64,000 bases of DNA from Aporrectodea caliginosa. Lineage: Eukaryota; Annelida; Clitellata; Crassiclitellata; Lumbricidae. The notes beneath the pieces were generated by a model that saw only the letters and a program-made list of their open reading frames with translations, made no database searches and was not told the origin of the DNA. Each line of letters opens with the position of its first letter. Within the stretch, counting starts at the first letter, position 1. Shown here piece after piece: positions 12,126-64,000 of the stretch. The position numbers were made by a program, and so were the translations under genes. The stretch lies in assembly GCA_020284085.1 (NCBI GenBank), contig JACEVL010000163.1:2774761-2838760 (forward strand), given 5' to 3'.

Positions 12126-15100
12126 GTAGTTTCTACGCCATCCGGGACAGACGTTGATATACATGTACTGCTTGAATGTCGCACAATTGAGAGGACTTCC
12201 ATTGCTACCGAATTAATTATCCATATTCATTTACGGTTTCCTCTTAGGCTACAGCCCAAGGGACTGCTCTTCGTCGTCGTCGTCGTCTTTCATTTACGGT
12301 CATTTTGCCTTTAAAACAACATCCTTGTATCAACTATTCGACTTAGGTGTCTTTTCCTGTATCGTAATCGTAATCGTAATCTCCAACCTTCTAAAGCGCC
12401 ACTCGAAAGCCATGAGCATGGCACCAGCTTATTCACGAGCGCTGCATCTAGTCAGAGGGGTTGTCCAAAAGAGTAGTCCGAAGATGGTCCGAGTCCGGTT
12501 TCCAGAGGATCACAGGGGCAGAGCAGATGCTAAGGTGGGTGTCGCTTAGGTCGAGAATTGGAAGGCAGGGGATCAGATAAGTCGGAGTAAGAGTTCTTGA
12601 AATGGAGATACTTCAGTTTCGGGTGGAAAGTCTTCTAGGTGATGGACAGAGGAGCCTGGTGACTTTTTAACGCTTTGTGTATCCTTTAAGTCCATTTGGT
12701 CATACCACTACGCAATCATGACCTGCTTTGGATCGGTCTAAGCTCTGACTATATATACGCTGTTGTACAACGCGGTGCATCAGCCTCAGTCAACGGTTTT
12801 ACATCGGATAACTCTGCTCATATGAGTTGAATGGTCTGGGATCAGATGAACCCAACACTCCACGTGCGAATGAAAGCCCCTTGGGTGTTTGGACGGTGTT
12901 GGTGGGAAAGCAGAGATCGATTCGTCCAATTTAGAGGCCAAAGTGACGATTAGAATTGCGGATTAGGATTAATGGATGTTTGTCGTCCACAGCCGAATGC
13001 ACGGCTACGTCAATCCATCCATCAAACATAATAAACGTAGGACCCTATACGAACGTTGGCCGCAATAATCTGAACACGGTGTCATCGGTCAAATCTTGTA
13101 AAGTACTATTACTCCATCGGGAATCGTAGCTGCATGTTTACTTGCCCTACTTTCATTTGAAACAAATCTATAGATATGAACCTGTATAGTAATAAAACCA
13201 TTGTCTGTATCAGATAGACAAGTTCGACGAAGTGTCTGATAGGTTGATACTGTTGCGTTTATTATCATTCTGAATACTAAAGTTCAACGAACATCTATAA
13301 CTTTTCGAGACCGTACAAGGTTGTTCGTGTTACGCTACACTGATGATTATGAGAGAAACGACAGCTAAAAGAACCAAATTTCATAATCTACTCAAGACGA
13401 ACCGTCATATAGTGTCTACGCAGTACTAGACATCATTCGGTTGGTCTGACATTGCTTAAGAGTAGGTCTTGTGCAGACATCTATTGGTCACTGGATCATT
13501 CTGCTACTCAACTCAACTCCTATCTGGGTCTATTCTCTTTCTTGTGCTATCTTACTCGGAACCAGAAGGACTGCCTTCTGTAGTGTGGCTAGAATCCTCA
13601 ATTCTAAACTACTTCTACACTGGATCCTATGAGTAATTATTTTCTAAATTACAGAAAGGCGTGGCTTATCTGTACTGTTTCGGTCAAACCTGATGAACTA
13701 TACGAGCCAATAGGATCATTGTGCTCATAAAGGAGGAGATCTTTCCAGTTGGCTTTGAAATGCAACAGCCAGATATAATCTATTATCTGGAGAGCGATGT
13801 TTTGTCTGAATGATGTGAAACTCCAGAGGCGACTTCTGCCATTGAAGACCGGCGCTGTTTAGAAGTGAACAGCTGAAGGAATTACTCACCTCACGATTGT
13901 CAGTACATCCCGTCCTATTTCCATCCACTAACTTCGTAGGCGCCTTTAGGTCTTGTTAGGCCTACTTATCTGCGTCTTAGATTTACCTCACCCAAAATGA
14001 ACATTGTAAAAGTAACATTAAATGCTTGCATGTCTTCGTATCTTCTGGGACCGACCTACAAATGGCTGGTATACCATACAAGGAAAGCGCTTGCTTCAGC
14101 GGACATCTTTCTGCCCTATTCGTTGTCCATTATTTCTGGACGCCCTTCTTTCTATTGTCTAATTATGAAGTGCCCAGTGTATCTGTGTGTCTTTTCGATG
14201 ACTATAAATAGCCAGTTCATTTATATGCGAGGACCTCAGCGACGTCGGTGTCTGCTTATTGTAGACATGACCTTGACTGTCGTCTTTCATGTCGAGTTCT
14301 TTCATCAAAGAAGTCCATGTTATCGGCTGAATAGATTCATCATTGCGGGCTGTATGTTGGATATGGGTCAATCGACGACGCAATGACGATCTGTCAGAGG
14401 CGGTTCACCGACGGATGGCCTTCTCACACAATGGTTCATTCCTTGGTGACCTTCCCGCCATCTTCAGCAATTTCTCTAAAGATCAAAATTTCATGATTCT
14501 AGTTGGAAGCACATTGGCGATTGACGATATACATGTTATACAAACTGAAGAGGACATCGTAGACTACTTGTAGTTATTATTGCTAGTGCTCCAGGCTTTC
14601 AACTCTGCGCAATGTAAGGTCCTGGTGTGCAATTCATTAGCGCTCTGGGTTTACAATCCAGATTATGAATTCTAGCCTTGATGCGAGGACTCCGTGTAAT
14701 GATCCCGGACAAGTCATTCGCACGCACTTGTTGCGCACCTCATAGTTTATAGCAACCGAACTGTCCTTTACCTTCAAGACCACACTTCTAAGAATTATTG
14801 TTAGAAGAAGAATGTAAATTGAGCGATGACCTTCAACACTTTCTTAACGTCGCCAGTAAAATGACGTTTCTGACATTCTACAAGATTAAGACGGCACTTC
14901 AGCGAGACTTACTCCACATTTACAGGAGAGCCAGACACGTCTGCGAAGGAATGTTGACGCCTACAAAACGAACACTTTCTGTTAACACATCGTGGGTGTA
15001 TACGCCCAGCACTCGTCTAAGTCTCGTCTAAAGTCGCAATGGACAAGAAGAAAATTTTTTTATAAACGCAATGCGAGGAAGGCACGAGAACTGAAACTGA

Positions 15101-15170
15101 AAGAATAATTATTGTGAATGTGACGCAGTGAATGGCACACGGTGACGTTTCTTTTGGACGACGTTTTAAG
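12126..15170. other. Unassigned sequence with a possible SINE relic
   Basis: No supported gene over 3 kb. At 14620-14745 the string GATCCCGGACAAGTCATTCG resembles a decayed V-SINE core. The ORF at 13997-14386 has no recognisable motif. Confidence 0.35.
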
Positions 15171-15925
15171 AGCAGAGCGAGGAAGAGAGAGGGATGGAGA
15201 AAGAGAGAGAAGAGAGGGTGGGAGAACGAGGGAGAGAAAGAGAGAGAGAAAGAAAGAGGGAGAGATAGAAGAGAGGGAGGGAGAAAGAGGGAGAGATAGA
15301 AGAGAGGGAGGGAGAAAGAGGGAGAGATAGAAGAGACGGAGGGAGAAAGACGGAGAGATAGAAGAGAGGGTGGGAGAAAAGGAGAGAGAGAGAGAGAGAG
15401 AGAGAAAGAAAGAGGGAGAGATAGAAGAGAGGGAGGGAGAAAGAGGGAGAGATAGAAGAGAGGGTGGGAGAAAGAGGGAGAGATAGAAGAGAGGGTGGGA
15501 GAAAGAGGGAGAGAAAGAGGAAGAGAGAAAGATTGAGAGATAGAAGAGAGGAGAAAGAGGGAGAGATAGAGAGAGAGGAGAAAGAGGGAGAGATAGAAGG
15601 GAGGAAGGGAGAAAGAGGGAGAGATAGAAGAGAGGAGAAAGAGGGAGAGATAGGAGAGAGGAGAAAGAGGGAGAGATAGAAGAGAGGAGAAAGAGGGAGA
15701 GATAGAAGAGAGGAAGGGAGAAAGAGGGAGAGATAGAAGAGAGGAAGGGAGAAAGAGGGAGAGATAGAAGAGAGGGTGGGAGAAAGAGGGAGAGATAGAA
15801 GAGAGGGTGGGAGAAAGAGGGAGAGATAGAAGAGAGGGTGGGAGAAAGAGGGAGAGATAGAAGAGAGGGTGGGAGAAAGAGGGAGAGATAGAAGAGAGGA
15901 AGGGAGAAAGACGGAGAGAAAGAGG
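15171..15925 (+). repeat. 750-bp polypurine tract with ~30-bp period
   Basis: Nearly pure G/A on the + strand, built from units like GAGGGAGAGATAGAAGAGAG with GGTGGGAGAAA or GGAAGGGAGAAA spacers. Long Ser/Leu/Pro ORFs on the minus strand are artefacts of this composition. Confidence 0.95.
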
Positions 15926-16519
15926 AGAGGGAGTGAGAAACAGACGCACAGAGACCGTGAAACAGATATGCAGAGACCTGACCACAGATGAAGGAAAAGA
16001 GAGTTGGATGAAGGTTAGAGGACATTTAAAGAGAAAAGTAACTGATAAGGTAAATTGGAATATGGTACCTAGGAGACGGAAGTAGACAGAAGGAAGAGAT
16101 TTGGGAAGAATAAGAAAATATAGAAACGATGGTGGTGGAAGAGGAGGGTAATTATTGTAAGTAGAAAGAAAACGTACAAGGGTTGAAAGGGAGATCCAGG
16201 GAAGGACTCCAAACAACGAGGCACTGGGTCAAATGAAATTAGAAGAATTAAGGAAGAGAGGGACAACGGAAACAAATCGAATGCAGAGGAATGAAATTGG
16301 GCGAAATTAAGGGTTATGAGCAGACTTAGAGAGTACAAAGGGGACAATCGATAGACGAAGTGGAAGGGAGAGGGACAACAGAAGGACGGTTTCCGGTTGA
16401 AGACCAGGTGAGTGACGACATGAGACGAATTGGAAACAAAGAGCGAAAGGAGGACAAATAAGATTTTCTTTGTTTCCAATGTTTAAGAGATGAATTGATT
16501 TGAATTGTTTACATTTCAG
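15926..16519. other. Intron or upstream flank before the first ferlin exon seen
   Basis: Purine-rich, no gene. It ends in the branch/pyrimidine context TGTTTACATTTCAG of the exon at 16520. Confidence 0.5.
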
Positions 16520-62878
<46,359 letters not shown>

Positions 62879-62973
62879 GTCAGTGTCTCCTTCTTATTAC
62901 ACATTCTGATGACGCCAATATCTAATATAAGATGGAGGAGTGGCAACGGTGGTCGCAATGGTGCTACTTATGA

Positions 62974-63009
62974 TGATGGTGTTGGTGTTGGTGTTGGTGT
63001 TGGTGTTGG

Positions 63010-63101
<92 letters not shown>

Positions 63102-63140
63102 GCGATGGCGGTGGTGGTGGTGGTGATGGTGGGGCAGTTT
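62974..63140 (+). repeat. GTTGGT, GAT and GGT trinucleotide repeats
   Basis: GTTGGT run, then about 90 bases of GAT, then GGTGGT, starting about 100 bases after the exon 22 donor. Poly-Asp and poly-Met ORFs are artefacts. Confidence 0.95.
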
Positions 63141-64000
63141 TTGGTAGTGGTTATTGAAATGGTAGCAGTGATCGCGATGATAAGCACCACAGCAGTGATG
63201 ATGTCTTTGTTTCTTCTATTTCTCTCTGCTATTTTAGACCACGTTCTTTCACCAAATACCGAAATCGAGTGATGTTAGTTAAAGCACGAGTCCAAACTGT
63301 TAACTAAAATGCAAATGCGTTTATGCTGTAGCGCCTATAACTGTTTCAATTCCAGTTTTCACTTTGCCTTTGATTCTGTTTGTGATGGGTGCAACAGAAT
63401 GTCTTCCGATCGAGCAGCTGTTCTGCTTCACCCGTTCTATGCTTATTCTGTTTCATTCGTTTCATTGTATGTAGGTGGCTTTATTCATGATGTCGATTCC
63501 GAATGTCCCCATTGCTCTGTAGTAGATTACAAGGAAGCATTCTAAAGAATTTTCTTTAGTATTATAGTCCAGCCTTTAGACATTTTCCATTTTCGGTGTT
63601 AATCGGACGAGTAATTCCATTGTGTATAATTATTATGTGGCAGATGTTGACGACATCGTCCAATGCCAACCAGGTACAAACGGTGGTTGCCGCGTTTATA
63701 TATAATTCATCTTTACTTGAGTGCGATTTGTGGACGGTAGCAAAGGGAGTCCGTTGCATGGAAAATCTGTATCTTCAATAGGGAGTAAGCTTGAGTCTGG
63801 GATACATGGGAAAATATGTATCTTCATTTGGGAGACATACAGTACTGTAGTCTGAGTCCATGAGGCGGGAAGTTTCTCTGTCCCAGACAAATCGCACTCT
63901 TTTCATTACTGCACTGTGTTTTCGCTTCTTTTTTCTCTTTTCTTACATACGAATGGTTGTTATTTCTACAGAAGTTAAGCTCTGTAATATCTAAAATAGC
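63141..64000. other. Ferlin intron 22, cut by the window end
   Basis: No further ferlin exon recognised. The next one should continue C2D after DQDRV. Confidence 0.45.

Noticed and set aside
13997..14386. 129-codon ORF
   Set aside because: No motif; overlapping ORFs in other frames of equal quality.
15017..16216. 399-codon Ser/Leu/Pro ORF on the minus strand
   Set aside because: Entirely produced by the GA-rich polypurine tract; no domain, no splice context.

Overview
This is eukaryotic, animal nuclear DNA: one intron-rich gene, GT-AG splice junctions, CCAAT boxes, dense microsatellites and many decayed transposons. It is about 60% AT with introns of 0.25-6 kb. The repeat content (tRNA-derived SINEs with a V-SINE-like core, L2/CR1-like LINEs whose 3' ends carry a GCGCCTCTGA...GCGCTATA tail, hAT relics, short MITEs) suggests a marine invertebrate such as an echinoderm, hemichordate, cephalochordate or lophotrochozoan. 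I cannot fix the species.

The only host gene I can support is a type II ferlin of the otoferlin class on the + strand. I rebuilt 22 consecutive coding exons plus one alternative copy, spanning 16520-62878, from splice sites, phase continuity and recalled similarity to vertebrate otoferlin. They give about 1,027 residues: most of C2A, a Ser/Arg-rich linker, C2B, FerI, C2C, the FerA/FerB region without a DysF insert, and C2D. The first exon lies upstream (not recognised here). The rest of C2D, C2E, C2F and the membrane anchor lie downstream of the window.

The most interesting signal is inside that gene. Two 85-base exons with the same phases (42246-42330 and 43625-43709) encode alternative versions of the same 28 residues, covering membrane-facing loop 3 and the following strand of C2B. 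Including both, or neither, breaks the frame, so they look mutually exclusive. A long CTACTG/CTA array starts about 30 bases after the second exon's donor.

Layout: 1-16519 is upstream flank or the first intron. It holds SINE and LINE tails, a LINE 3' end split by three tandem 410-bp units (4958-6196), a putative 3.3-kb inverted-repeat-bounded element rich in palindromes (8785-12123) and a 750-bp polypurine tract. 16520-37382 holds the first seven exons recovered (rest of C2A, then the linker), separated by introns with a hAT relic, a 5'-truncated LINE with an intact reverse-transcriptase frame (23190-24775) and several MITEs. 37634-51515 holds C2B, FerI and C2C. 51516-56910 is an intron with one LINE nested in another. 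56911-62878 is a compact run of eight exons through FerB into C2D. Everything outside the exons appears to be intron, mobile-element debris or simple repeat.
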